NCBI GenBank assembly: GCA_030824495.1
Contig: JAVBXP010000026.1
Span: 43,637 to 107,636 of the forward strand
DNA from: a bacterium
GTDB lineage: Bacteria; Pseudomonadota; Alphaproteobacteria; Caulobacterales; Caulobacteraceae
Direction of reading: 5' to 3'
DNA: 64,000 bases
The notes below the pieces were generated by a model. It was not told where the DNA came from, did not search any database, and saw only the letters and a program-made list of their open reading frames with translations. This document shows, in pieces, positions 23,946-33,216 of this stretch (position 1 is the stretch's first letter; the number at the start of each line of letters is the position of its first letter). Position numbers and translations under genes: made by a program.

Positions 23946-25493
23946 TTAGTGCTGGCGATCGCCGGGAGCGGGTGCTCCGGGCATCGGCGCGACGGGCCCA
24001 GGAGGCGCATCGGCGTCGAGTTCCGGCACCTCGGTGACGCCAAGGCCGACGTGGCTGCGGCGGTAGCCGTAGAGGAAGTAGACGACCAGCCCGATCGCGG
24101 CCCAGGCCACGAACAGCAGCTTGGTTTCCATCGAGAGGCTGAAGAACAGGTAGACGCAGCCGATCGCCGCCAAGGGCGCGACGACGATGATCGCCGGCGT
24201 GCGGAAGGGGCGTTTGCGGTGCGGATCGGTGCGACGCAGCACCAGCACGGCGATGGCCACCATGGCGAAGGCGAACAGCGTCCCGGAGTTCGAGATGTCG
24301 GCAAGCACGCCGACCGGGAAGAAGGCCGCGAACAGCGACACGAAGACGCCGGTGATGATGGTGATCACATACGGGGTGTGGAAGGTCGGGTGGACCTTGG
24401 AGAAGACGGCCGGCAGCAGGCCGTCACGGCTCATGACGAAGAAGATGCGGGTCTGGCCGAACATCATCATCAGGATGACCGAAGGCAGGGCGAGACCGGC
24501 GGCCAGGCCGAGCAGGTTGCCGATTTGCGGCCAGCCGATTTCACGCAGGGTCCAGGCCAAGGCTTCCTTAGAACAAACCACATGGGTGTCGCCGACCAGC
24601 TTGCAGGCCGCGGTGAGTTCGGCGCTGCCCGGGCGCAGGCCCGCGCCAGCGGCGTCCATGACCGGCTGGGCGCCGACCGTCCCGATGACGCCCATGGCGA
24701 CCAGGATGTAGAAGATGGTGCAGATGCCGAGCGAGCCGATCAGGCCGATAGGCATGTTGCGTTGAGGGTTCTTGGTCTCTTCGGCCGCGGTCGAGACCGC
24801 GTCGAACCCGACATAGGCGAAGAAGATCGAGGCCGCCGCCGCGGAGATTCCGGCCATGCCGAGCGGGGCGAACGGTTCGAAGTTCTCCATCTTCATCACC
24901 GGCAGCGCCAGGATGCAGAAGAGCGAAAGGGCCGAGACCTTGATCGCCACCAGGAAGGCGTTGACGGTCGCTGATTCCTTGGTGCCGACCACGAGCAGGG
25001 CGGTGACCACCAGGGCGATCATGGCCGCCGGCAGGTTGACGATGCCGCCGTCCATGGGGCCGAGCACGAGGGCGCTCGGTATGTCGATCTGGAAGGCGTT
25101 TTCGATCAAGCCGACCACATAGCCGGACCAGCCGACGGAGACGGCGCCGGCCGCGACCGCGTATTCGAGGATCAGCGCCCAGCCGACCATCCAGGCCAGC
25201 ATCTCGCCCATGACGGCGTAGCTGTAGGTGTAGGCGGACCCCGAAACCGGGACCATGGAAGACATTTCAGCGTAGCAGAGCGCGGCGACCGCGCAGACGA
25301 AGCCGGCGATAATGAACGCCGCGATCATGCCGGGCCCGGCCTTTTGGGCGGCCTCGGCGGTGAGTACGAAGATACCAGTCCCGATAATGGCGCCGATGCC
25401 GAGCATCGTAAGCTGGAACGGGCCCAGCGAGCGTTGCAGCGACTTCTTTTCTGCCGTCGCCAGAATCGCGTCGAGCGATTTAACTCGCCACAT
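23946..25493 (-). CDS. APC-family amino acid permease
   Basis: The 515-residue product is a twelve-helix amino acid-polyamine-organocation transporter of the cationic amino acid type. Typical are KKSLQRSLGPFQLTMLGIGA, IIGTGIFVLTAEAA, SMVPVSGSAYTYSY, FFAYVGFDAVSTAAEETKNP and the later RILFVMSRDGLLP-like segment (FFVMSRDGLLPAVFSKVHP). An extended soluble loop with three cysteines lies near residues 285-320. The start at 25493 is set by GGAGGAA four bases upstream; the longer frame lacks one. It is monocistronic. Confidence 0.92.
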   Translation of the reverse strand: MWRVKSLDAILATAEKKSLQRSLGPFQLTMLGIGAIIGTGIFVLTAEAAQKAGPGMIAAFIIAGFVCAVAALCYAEMSSMVPVSGSAYTYSYAVMGEMLAWMVGWALILEYAVAAGAVSVGWSGYVVGLIENAFQIDIPSALVLGPMDGGIVNLPAAMIALVVTALLVVGTKESATVNAFLVAIKVSALSLFCILALPVMKMENFEPFAPLGMAGISAAAASIFFAYVGFDAVSTAAEETKNPQRNMPIGLIGSLGICTIFYILVAMGVIGTVGAQPVMDAAGAGLRPGSAELTAACKLVGDTHVVCSKEALAWTLREIGWPQIGNLLGLAAGLALPSVILMMMFGQTRIFFVMSRDGLLPAVFSKVHPTFHTPYVITIITGVFVSLFAAFFPVGVLADISNSGTLFAFAMVAIAVLVLRRTDPHRKRPFRTPAIIVVAPLAAIGCVYLFFSLSMETKLLFVAWAAIGLVVYFLYGYRRSHVGLGVTEVPELDADAPPGPVAPMPGAPAPGDRQH

Positions 25494-25668
25494 ATTTCCT
25501 CCAGGAGAATCCGGCGACCCCCGCCGCTCGGTCATGCTTTGGCGCTACGTGGCCTCTTAGGAACCGTGCGGTCAAGCGCCAAGCAACGACGCTGGTTTGC
25601 ATGAAACACGGCGCCTGCGGGACGAGCGTACCGCTTGGCGCAGCATGCAGGCGCGGCTAGATCACGGC

Positions 25669-28104
25669 ATGCTTCCCGTTGAGGATATTTTGCCTGCGCT
25701 GCAGGCGGCGCTGAACGCCCGCACAGAGGCGGTTCTCGTCGCCCCGCCGGGCGCGGGGAAGACCACGCTCGTACCGCTGCGGCTGCTGGACGCGTCTTGG
25801 CTCGCGGGCCGCAAGATCGTCATGCTGGAGCCGCGCCGCCTGGCCGCCCGCGCCGCCGCCGACCGCATGGCCAAGACCCTGGGCGAGAAAGTCGGCGAAA
25901 CGGTCGGCTACCGAGTGCGCATGCAGTCGAAAGTTTCGGCTCGCACCCGAATCGAGGTGGTCACCGAGGGCGTCTTCAATCGGATGATCCTGGGCGACCC
26001 CAGCCTGGAAGGCGTCGGGGCGGTGATCTTCGACGAGTTCCACGAGCGTAGTCTGGACGCCGACCTTGGGCTGGCGCTGGCTCGCGACGCCCAGGGGGTG
26101 CTACGCGATGATCTGCGTATCCTGGTGATGTCGGCCACCCTGGACGGCGCCGCGGTCGCCCGGTTGCTAGGCGATGCGCCGGTGATCGAGAGCCTGGGCC
26201 GGGCCTTCCCGGTCGAGACCCGATATCTGGGGCGTGATGATCGGCTGCGGCTGGAAGATCGCACCGTTCGCGCGGTGGAGCGCGCCCTGGCCGAGGAAAC
26301 CGGCAGCGTGCTGGTCTTTCTGCCGGGGCAGGGAGAAATCCGCCGCACCGCCGAGATGCTGGCCGAGCGGGTGCGCCGGCCCGATGTGCGGATCGCGCCG
26401 CTCTATGGGGCGCTGGACCCAACCGAGCAGGATCAGGCGATCTCGCCGCCGCCGCCGGGTGTCCGCAAGGTGGTGCTCGCCACATCGATCGCCGAGACCA
26501 GCCTGACCATCGAAGGCGTGCGGGTGGTCATCGATTCGGGCGTGGCGCGCGTGCCGCGGTTTGATCCCGCCAGCGGCCTGACCCGGCTGGCGACCGTGCG
26601 GGTCAGCCGGGCGGCGGCCGATCAGCGGCGCGGCCGGGCCGGGCGCACCGAGCCTGGCGTCGCCTACCGCCTGTGGGACGAGGCCGAGACAAGGGCGCTG
26701 CCGGCCTTCGCCGATCCGGAAATTCTTGATGCCGATCTCTCGGGCCTGGCGCTCGATCTGGCGCGCTGGGGGGCGAAGGATGCGAGCGACCTGGCCTTCC
26801 TCGACCCGCCGCCGAGCGCGGCGTTCAACGAGGCGCGAAGCCTGTTGCTGCGCTTGGAGGCTTTGACGCAGGACGGCGTGCTGACCGGGCACGGGGAGGC
26901 GCTGAGCGAGGTCCCCTTGGCGCCGCGCCTGGCCCACATGGTGCTGAAGGCCGCCGCCACCGGCCAGGCGCCTCGTGCGGCGCAGATCGCGGCCTTGGTG
27001 ACGGAGCGAAATCTCGGCGGCCGCGACGCCGACCTTCGCCACCGCCTGGAAGGCTTCAAGCGCGATCGATCCACGCGCGCCCGTGACGCACGCACGCTCG
27101 CCGAACGCTGGGCCGGCTTGGCCGGAAAGCCCGGCCGAGGCGAGCCGCTGGATGACGGGATGCTGCTCGCCTTCGCCTATCCGGAGCGCATCGCCAAGGC
27201 GCGCGGCGGGTCGGGCGAGTTCCAGCTGGTGACGGGACGCGGCGCCTTCGTCGAGCCGACCGACGCCCTGGCCCGGGAAAAGTGGCTGGCCATCGCCGAG
27301 CTGGGCGGTGGTGATCGCCGCGATCGCATTTTGCTGGCTGCGCCGCTGGATGAGGCCGAGCTGATCTCGGCGTTCTCGCAGCAACTGGAGACAGAGGATC
27401 GGATCGAGGAGAGCGGCGGTGGGCGTCTGCGCGGCAAGCGGCTGACCCGGCTTGGGCGGTTGACGGTGCGCGAGGAGATCAACGAAAAGCCCGATCCGGC
27501 GATGATCGCCTCGGCGCTGGCGGGGCGGGTGCGGAACGAAGGGCTGGCCAAGCTGCCTTGGGGTGAAGCGGCCCGGTCGTTCCGGGAGCGGGGCGCCTTC
27601 CTGCGGGCGCAAGGCGCGGAATGGCCCGACCTGTCCGACGCCGCCTTGATCGAGGCGCTGGACGATTGGCTGACCCCGCTGCTGACCGGCGTGAGGTCGC
27701 TCACGGCCCTCAAGCCTGACGTGCTGGACGGCGCGGTGCGGGCGCTGGTTCCCTGGGAGCAACAGCGACGGCTGGAATCGACCGCGCCGGCCCGCTGGAC
27801 CGCGCCGACCGGCAACAGCTTCGCCATCGACTACGCCGCCGAGGGCGGGCCGCGCGTGGATGTGCGCGTGCAGGAGGTGTTCGGCCTCACCGAACATCCC
27901 CGGGTCGCCGGCGTGCCGCTCACCCTGTCGCTGCTGTCGCCTGGTCATCGCCCGATCCAGACCACGAAGGACCTGCCGGGCTTCTGGGGCGGATCATGGA
28001 AGGATGTGCGCTCCGACATGCGCGGGCGCTATCCCAAGCACGTCTGGCCCGAGGACCCCGCCAACACCGCGCCCACCGCGCGCGCCAAGCCTCGCGGAAC
28101 CTGA
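25669..28104 (+). CDS. hrpB: ATP-dependent helicase HrpB
   Basis: The 811-residue product is a DEAH-type helicase of the HrpB family. It has Walker A in VLVAPPGAGKTT, the DEFH box (IFDEFHERS), MSATLDGA, the VLATSIAETSLTIEGV motif and QRRGRAGRTEPGVAY, then the helicase-associated domain and the HrpB-specific C-terminus (SFAIDYAAEGGPRVDVRVQE, then LPGFWGGSWKDVRSDMRGRYPKHVWPED read in parts). I start at the ATG before LPVEDILPAL, as in relatives; ATG 25645 or TTG 25597 are alternatives. It diverges from the permease gene. Its cellular role in most bacteria is not known. Confidence 0.93.
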   Translation: MLPVEDILPALQAALNARTEAVLVAPPGAGKTTLVPLRLLDASWLAGRKIVMLEPRRLAARAAADRMAKTLGEKVGETVGYRVRMQSKVSARTRIEVVTEGVFNRMILGDPSLEGVGAVIFDEFHERSLDADLGLALARDAQGVLRDDLRILVMSATLDGAAVARLLGDAPVIESLGRAFPVETRYLGRDDRLRLEDRTVRAVERALAEETGSVLVFLPGQGEIRRTAEMLAERVRRPDVRIAPLYGALDPTEQDQAISPPPPGVRKVVLATSIAETSLTIEGVRVVIDSGVARVPRFDPASGLTRLATVRVSRAAADQRRGRAGRTEPGVAYRLWDEAETRALPAFADPEILDADLSGLALDLARWGAKDASDLAFLDPPPSAAFNEARSLLLRLEALTQDGVLTGHGEALSEVPLAPRLAHMVLKAAATGQAPRAAQIAALVTERNLGGRDADLRHRLEGFKRDRSTRARDARTLAERWAGLAGKPGRGEPLDDGMLLAFAYPERIAKARGGSGEFQLVTGRGAFVEPTDALAREKWLAIAELGGGDRRDRILLAAPLDEAELISAFSQQLETEDRIEESGGGRLRGKRLTRLGRLTVREEINEKPDPAMIASALAGRVRNEGLAKLPWGEAARSFRERGAFLRAQGAEWPDLSDAALIEALDDWLTPLLTGVRSLTALKPDVLDGAVRALVPWEQQRRLESTAPARWTAPTGNSFAIDYAAEGGPRVDVRVQEVFGLTEHPRVAGVPLTLSLLSPGHRPIQTTKDLPGFWGGSWKDVRSDMRGRYPKHVWPEDPANTAPTARAKPRGT

Positions 28105-28108
28105 GGTT

Positions 28109-28127
28109 CCTCTCCCGGAGGGAGAGG
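28109..28127 (+). terminator. Stem-loop between convergent genes
   Basis: The eight-base arms CCTCTCCC and GGGAGAGG enclose a three-base loop just after the hrpB stop. No T-run follows, so it may be a weak terminator or a common GC-rich intergenic palindrome. Confidence 0.4.
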
Positions 28128-28135
28128 GCAAGAAG

Positions 28136-28921
28136 TCAGGTCGCGGCGTAGATCATGATCCCGGTGGCGACCGAGAGGTTCAGGCTGTCGGCGCGGCCGC
28201 GCATGGGGATCTTGACGTTGACGTCGCAGAGCGCGGCCATGTCCGGCGTGAGGCCCTGCTGCTCGTTTCCCATCAGCACGAGGGCGGGCTTGGCGTAGGT
28301 CGCCTGGCGGTGATCGACGTCGGCGGTCAGCAAGGTGCCGACCACAGAGCCAGGCCACGAAGAGCGCCATGCGGCGAACTCGGCTTCGGTGGCGCGCACA
28401 ATCGGAACCGCGAAGATCGAGCCCATGGTGGCGCGTACGGCCTCGACCGAAAACGGGTCGCAGCATTCGCCCACCAGGATCACCGCGCCGCAGCCGGCGG
28501 CGTCAGCGGTGCGCACGATGGTGCCCAGATTGCCCGGATCGCGGACCCTGTGCAGGGCGACGAAGCAGGGGGCTGCGTCGGGGTTTAGCTCGGCCAGCGG
28601 TGTGAAGACCTGGGCGAACACCCCGACCACCGCCTGGGGGTTATCCCGGCGGGACACCTTGGCCAGGATGTCGTGGGTGACCTCGATCACCTCGCCGCGC
28701 GCGGCCCGGGTCGCCTCAATGGCGCTACGTAGCAGGGGGTGGCTGTGGGCGTCCTGCCCGTACATCAGGATGCGTGGCGCATGGCCAAGCTCGACCGCGT
28801 CGGTGACGATCTTGAGCCCTTCGGCCACGAACAGCCCGGTTTCCTCGCGCTCCTTGCGCAGGTGCAGGGCGCGGACCGCCTTGACGGTCGGATTGGTCAG
28901 CGAGGTGACGGCCCGGTTCAT
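28136..28921 (-). CDS. TrmH/SpoU-family RNA 2'-O-methyltransferase
   Basis: The 261-residue product is a SPOUT methyltransferase of the kind annotated as 23S rRNA (guanosine-2'-O-) methyltransferase. It starts MNRAVTSLTNPTVKAV, has the substrate-binding segment REETGLFVAEGLKIV, and the SpoU motifs VRDPGNLGTIVRTADAAGCG, GSIFAVPIVRA and the knot motif ALVLMGNEQQGL with IPMRGRADSLNLSVATGI. It starts within the stop of the upstream methyltransferase (ATGA), which indicates coupled translation of two RNA-modifying enzymes. Confidence 0.9.
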   Translation of the reverse strand: MNRAVTSLTNPTVKAVRALHLRKEREETGLFVAEGLKIVTDAVELGHAPRILMYGQDAHSHPLLRSAIEATRAARGEVIEVTHDILAKVSRRDNPQAVVGVFAQVFTPLAELNPDAAPCFVALHRVRDPGNLGTIVRTADAAGCGAVILVGECCDPFSVEAVRATMGSIFAVPIVRATEAEFAAWRSSWPGSVVGTLLTADVDHRQATYAKPALVLMGNEQQGLTPDMAALCDVNVKIPMRGRADSLNLSVATGIMIYAAT

Positions 28922-29820
28922 GACGCCCACCGGCCATAGAAGGACATGCCGATTTGCCGGTCCTGCTTGTCTTCGACCAGGGTCAGTTCACCCCAATCGA
29001 TGCTGCCACCGCGATCCTGGAGGTTCGAGGCCAGGAGCGAGGAGAGCGCCGCGCCGGAGATCCGCTCCGCATAGGCGTTGAGAAGCAGGAAGGATGCGTT
29101 TTCCGAAAGAAGTTCAGCGCATAGCGCCGCGAGCTCAGGTAGATTTTCGAACAGCCGCCAGACTTCGCCATCGGGGCCACGGCCGTATTTCGGCGGGTCG
29201 AGGATGATGCCGTCGTAGCGCGAACCGCGGCGCACCTCGCGCTGCACGTAGCGCCGGGCGTCCTCGCAGATCCAGCGGATCGGCCTGTCCTCCAGGCCCG
29301 ACAGCGCGGCGTTCTCACGCGCCCAGCCGATGGCCTTCTTCGAGGCGTCGACATGGGTGACGTGGGCGCCGGCGGCGGCGCAGACCAGGCTGGCGACGCC
29401 GGTGTAGCCGAACAGGTTCAGCACCTTCGGCTGGCCGGGCGTGGCGCGCAGGCGCTCGTCCAACCAGGCCCAGTTGGCGGCCTGTTCGGGGAAGAAGGCC
29501 AGGTGGCGGAAGGCGGTGAAGCGGGCGTGGAACTTCGCCTCGCCCCAGGCCATCGGCCAGCTGTCCTGCGGCTTGCCCTTGAAGCGCCAGTTGCCGGCGT
29601 CTTCCTCGTCGCTGGGATTGAAGACCGCGTCGGCCTTTTCCCAGGCGCTGCCTGGCAAGCGCGGGGTCCACATCGCCTGCGGTTCGGGGCGCACGACAGT
29701 ATAGGGGCCGTAGCGTTCCAGCTTACGGCCGCCGCCGGAGTCCAGCAGGGCGTAGTCGGCCCAGCCGGTGGTGCGCATGGCGCCGGGAAGATCCGCGACA
29801 ACGGGGGCAGGCTTGCTCAT
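28918..29820 (-). CDS. Class I SAM-dependent methyltransferase (RlmI-like)
   Basis: The 300-residue product has a Rossmann methyltransferase domain with VLNLFGYTGVASLVCAAAGA (SAM motif), HVDASKKAIGWAREN and the catalytic-type IILDPPKYGRG. These resemble the RlmI/RlmK 23S rRNA cytosine methyltransferases. No PUA domain is evident at the N-terminus. The ATG at 29820 is preferred to the GTG two codons earlier. It overlaps the TrmH-type gene by four bases. Confidence 0.87.
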   Translation of the reverse strand: MSKPAPVVADLPGAMRTTGWADYALLDSGGGRKLERYGPYTVVRPEPQAMWTPRLPGSAWEKADAVFNPSDEEDAGNWRFKGKPQDSWPMAWGEAKFHARFTAFRHLAFFPEQAANWAWLDERLRATPGQPKVLNLFGYTGVASLVCAAAGAHVTHVDASKKAIGWARENAALSGLEDRPIRWICEDARRYVQREVRRGSRYDGIILDPPKYGRGPDGEVWRLFENLPELAALCAELLSENASFLLLNAYAERISGAALSSLLASNLQDRGGSIDWGELTLVEDKQDRQIGMSFYGRWAS

Positions 29821-29869
29821 GGTCACCGACTAGCCGGTTCGGCGCGCCGAGGTCCAGCCCCCGAGGAGG

Positions 29870-30091
29870 TCAGCGGCCGTGAAGAGCGGCCTCGGTGCCT
29901 TCGATTTCGTCGCGGATCCAGTCGTGGCCGTTGGCGGACAAGACCCCGTCCAGCGCCGCGATGTGGACGCTGAGCCGGTCGCGGATCTCGGGATCGACGT
30001 CAGACCTGCCGGCCATCCATTTGGCGATCAGGTGAAATCCGAATGCGCTGTGCAGCGCCAGGCGTTGCAGTTGGTCGTCGGGCAATCTCAT
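29870..30091 (-). CDS. Small hypothetical protein
   Basis: The 73-residue product (MRLPDDQLQRLALHSAFGFH, then a helical stretch and a C-terminal DWIRDEIEGTEAALHGR) has no domain I recognise. GGAG five bases before the ATG at 30091 favours this start. The sequence is hydrophilic with predicted helices and no export signal. It lies just upstream of the RlmI-like gene on the same strand with a 49-base gap, and may be co-transcribed. Confidence 0.6.
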   Translation of the reverse strand: MRLPDDQLQRLALHSAFGFHLIAKWMAGRSDVDPEIRDRLSVHIAALDGVLSANGHDWIRDEIEGTEAALHGR

Positions 30092-30283
30092 GGTCGCTCC
30101 GTTCAACTTGTCCCCCGACAGCGTTAGTTTGGCGCTCAAGCTGGCGCCTACGTCAAGAAAACGCTGTCTTGACCGAAGGGCATGGCCTTAGTCATGGAAT
30201 TGCCTCGCTTTCTTACGGGCGGACTTGCCACAGCCGTGGTTTTGGTTTCCGCTCAGCAATAGTTCGGACTCGGAAGGAAACCC

Positions 30284-30919
30284 GTGACCACTTCAGTGAC
30301 CACGAGGCGATCGGCCCGGAAACCCAAGGGCGACGGGCACCTGCGTCGGGCTGAGATCCTGGCGGCCGCCGAGCGCATCTTTGTCGCCGAAGGCTATGAC
30401 GGCGCCACGATCCGGAAGATCGCCGACGAGGTGGGGGTCTCCTCCACCGCGCTCTACATGCACTTCCCCGACAAGAGCTGCATTTTGCTGGAGATCTGCG
30501 AAGGCACGATCCGCCAGCTTCTGGAGCGCAACGCTGAGATCGCCGCCAAGCCGATGGATGCGGCCAATCGCGTCAAGCTCATGCTTGAAACCTATATGCG
30601 CTGGGGGCTGGATCACCCGAACGCCTACGAGCTGGTGTTTTCTTCCGCCCGCCACGTCACCGCCGTTATGGCCGACGAGGGGGCGACGGCCGACCTGGGC
30701 GCAGAGTGCTACGAGATCTTCTCGGGCGTGGTCCGCGAGATCGCGGCCGAGGGACGCCTGCGCGCCGGCACGGCCGATTCCGCCGCCCAGGCGCTGTGGG
30801 GCTCCTGCCACGGCGTGGTCAATCTGATGATCAACCGGCCCAACTTCGTATGGGCCCCAGCCGACGAACTGCTGTCGGTCACCCTGGAAGGCCTCATGTA
30901 CGGCCTGGTCGCCGACTGA
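30284..30919 (+). CDS. TetR/AcrR-family transcriptional regulator
   Basis: The 211-residue product has an N-terminal helix-turn-helix of the TetR type: ILAAAERIFVAEGYDGATIR followed by IADEVGVSSTALYMHFPDKS. The C-terminal ligand domain is of the WHG kind (YMRWGLDHPNAYELVFSS, then ALWGSCHGVVNLMIN). It starts at GTG with GGAAGGAAA upstream. The gene is convergent with the lytic transglycosylase gene. No adjacent pump suggests a target, and the ligand is unknown. Confidence 0.9.
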   Translation: MTTSVTTRRSARKPKGDGHLRRAEILAAAERIFVAEGYDGATIRKIADEVGVSSTALYMHFPDKSCILLEICEGTIRQLLERNAEIAAKPMDAANRVKLMLETYMRWGLDHPNAYELVFSSARHVTAVMADEGATADLGAECYEIFSGVVREIAAEGRLRAGTADSAAQALWGSCHGVVNLMINRPNFVWAPADELLSVTLEGLMYGLVAD

Positions 30920-30927
30920 GGCCCTCG

Positions 30928-30949
30928 CCCGAACCCCTAAGGGTTCGGG
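30928..30949. terminator. Perfect palindrome at the convergent 3' ends
   Basis: Nine-base arms CCCGAACCC and GGGTTCGGG with a four-base loop span the end of the transglycosylase frame, so the hairpin includes that gene's last codons and stop. No T-run follows on either side. Confidence 0.45.
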
Positions 30950-33090
30950 ATCGGCGCCATGCTGGTGCTGCCGGCTGAAGCAGGCCGGGCAGGGCCGCTC
31001 ATAGGACCGGCATAGGTTCCGTAGGCGCCGCGCTTCAGGTCGGTGGTCAGGGTGATCGGCGCCGAGCCGTTGCCCAGCCGCGCGCGATAGACCTGCATGC
31101 CCTCCATCACCCGCATGACGTAGTTGCGTGTCTCCGAGAAGGGGATGCACTCGACGAAGTCGATGGGATCGGTCGAACCCCGCGGATCACCACAGAAGGT
31201 CACCCACTGCGGGGGGCGACCAGGTCCGGCGTTATAGGCCGCGATGGCCATCGGATAGGAGCCGGAGAAGTTGTTGATCTGCCGGCCGAGGAAGGCCTGG
31301 CCTAGCTGCATGTTGTAATCCGGTTGGTACAGCATCGAGGTGTCGTAGCTCATGCCTAGGCGACGCGCCTCGCTGGCCGCCGTGGCCGGCAACAGCTGCA
31401 TCATGCCGCGCGCATCGGCGCCAGAGCGCGCCATCGGATCAAAGCCGCTTTCCTGGCGGGTGATGCCCAGGGTCAGCGCCGGCTCCGGGGCGCCCATCAC
31501 CGGCGGCGGATTGCGCAGCGGATAGCCGCGTTCCGGCAGGATGAAGCCACGTTGCGCCGCGGTGCGGACCACCTTCATCGAGGTGTCCTGGTCGCCATAG
31601 CCACGCGCCAGGTCGACCAGCAGGGCCTGTTCCTCGACCGTCGGCAGGATATCGTCGAGCGCCAGCACGAAGGTGCGGAATAGGTCGCGATTGCCGATGT
31701 CGTAGAGCAGGCGCGCGGCGCGGACCGTGTCGCGCGCCTCGAACCGAGCCCTGTCGGCCTGGGTGATGACGGGATCAGAACCCAGGACCAGGCGTCCGCC
31801 ATTGACCTTCTCGCCGGCGAGCTGGCCGTAGAACGTCGTATTGTACTTGGCCCCTGCGCCATAGAAGGCCTGGGCCGCGGCTTGATCGCCGCGAGCCTCG
31901 GCCGCGCGTCCGCGCCAATATAGCGCCCGGCCGCGGGTGATCGGCGACTGGCCGATGCGCTCCAGGTTGGCGAAATGGATGTCGGCCTGGGCCGGGTTCT
32001 TCAAGCGGGTCAGGGCGATCCAACCCGCATAGAACTCCGCGTCTGCGGCGGGCGCGCCCGAGGTCAGGCCGCTGTTGGCCGCGGCCGTATAGGCGCCGGC
32101 CGAATCGCTGTTGCGCAGGGCGTAGAGGATCAGGCGATAACGCTCGGCCCAGATCCGCTCGGCCATGTCGCCGTGCGCCAGGTCGCGGGGGAATTTCGGA
32201 ACCTGGGCGAGGGCCAGGCTCTCAAGGTTGCGCTGGCGATAATAGCTGGCCCGCTCGAAGGCGATGCCCGGATCGTTGGCGAGATTGGCCGGAAGATTGG
32301 CGACCATTTCGTTGGCGTTGCCGGCGCCTGAACGCAGCGCCATCCGGGTTTGGGCCGCCTGCAGCTTGTCCGGCGGCAGCAGGATCAGGATTTCGCGGGC
32401 GGCCGGTCCCTGGGCGCCATATAGCAGGATGTCGGCGCGGCGGGCGTGATCGTCCGGCGTCAGCATGCCGCCGAAGCGGGCCAGCATGGTGCGCTGCGGC
32501 CCCACCTCGAACAGCCGGTCGCGCCAGAAACCGCGGATCAGGTCGGCGGCCTCCTTCGATTTTCCGGTGGCCTGAAGGGCGGAGGCCAGCGCCATCGCGC
32601 CTTCGGCGGTCTGCGGCTCGGCGCCGCCGAACCAGGCGATGATCTGCTGTGGTGTCTTGCCCGAGGTTTCCAGCTGCTTCTCGGTCGCCAGCTGGCGCCG
32701 GGCGGCGCGCGGCCAGCCGGCCAGGTCGCGGCGTGCCTGATCGAGTTCGAAGAACGACAGCGAGTCGCCTGCCGAATCGACCAGCGCCCAGGTGGCGATC
32801 TTCTTGGCGATCGGATCGCTGAGCATGGCGATAGCGCTTCGCGCGCCGGTCACGTCGCCGCGTTTGGCCGAGGCGAGGGCGGAATTCAGCGCCACGGTGT
32901 CGGCTTGGCCGATGCTTTGACGGTAGGCCGAGGGCGGCGTTTGGGTCAGCTCGATGGGGCGCGGGGCCTCATACGGCATGTGGCCCTGGGGCGTGGGGGC
33001 CTGATTCGGCGCCTGCTGGGCCTGGGCGACAGTCGCCAGCAGAACGAGCGAAGCCGTTGTCAGGAACGCTTTATGGGCCTTGAGAGCCAA
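30937..33090 (-). CDS. Soluble lytic murein transglycosylase
   Basis: The 717-residue exported protein cleaves peptidoglycan glycan strands to 1,6-anhydromuropeptides. A signal peptide (KAFLTTASLVLLATVAQA) is followed by a long alpha-superhelical region of about 450 residues. The C-terminal SLT domain has the catalytic Glu in ALTLGITRQESGFDPMAR, plus GADARGMMQLLPATA and YPMAIAAYNAGPGRPPQW. I use the TTG at 33090 with GGAG nine bases upstream; the longer frame would run almost into the divergent dapA start, leaving no room for a promoter. The end is Ala/Pro/Ser-rich. Confidence 0.9.
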   Translation of the reverse strand: MALKAHKAFLTTASLVLLATVAQAQQAPNQAPTPQGHMPYEAPRPIELTQTPPSAYRQSIGQADTVALNSALASAKRGDVTGARSAIAMLSDPIAKKIATWALVDSAGDSLSFFELDQARRDLAGWPRAARRQLATEKQLETSGKTPQQIIAWFGGAEPQTAEGAMALASALQATGKSKEAADLIRGFWRDRLFEVGPQRTMLARFGGMLTPDDHARRADILLYGAQGPAAREILILLPPDKLQAAQTRMALRSGAGNANEMVANLPANLANDPGIAFERASYYRQRNLESLALAQVPKFPRDLAHGDMAERIWAERYRLILYALRNSDSAGAYTAAANSGLTSGAPAADAEFYAGWIALTRLKNPAQADIHFANLERIGQSPITRGRALYWRGRAAEARGDQAAAQAFYGAGAKYNTTFYGQLAGEKVNGGRLVLGSDPVITQADRARFEARDTVRAARLLYDIGNRDLFRTFVLALDDILPTVEEQALLVDLARGYGDQDTSMKVVRTAAQRGFILPERGYPLRNPPPVMGAPEPALTLGITRQESGFDPMARSGADARGMMQLLPATAASEARRLGMSYDTSMLYQPDYNMQLGQAFLGRQINNFSGSYPMAIAAYNAGPGRPPQWVTFCGDPRGSTDPIDFVECIPFSETRNYVMRVMEGMQVYRARLGNGSAPITLTTDLKRGAYGTYAGPMSGPARPASAGSTSMAPIPNP

Positions 33091-33216
33091 GGTGTGGAAC
33101 TCCGGGTTTCGCGGATTATGGAAGATATGTTGCGGCGCAGGGTCGCCCCGCCATATTGTCCGCCCAAATCTTGAGGCCGCAACAACTGGCCTCGCTTTCA
33201 CGGCTTTTTGCAGACC

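Noticed and set aside
26167..27948. 593-codon minus-strand frame inside hrpB
   Set aside because: Antisense shadow; hrpB motifs are intact in the plus frame.
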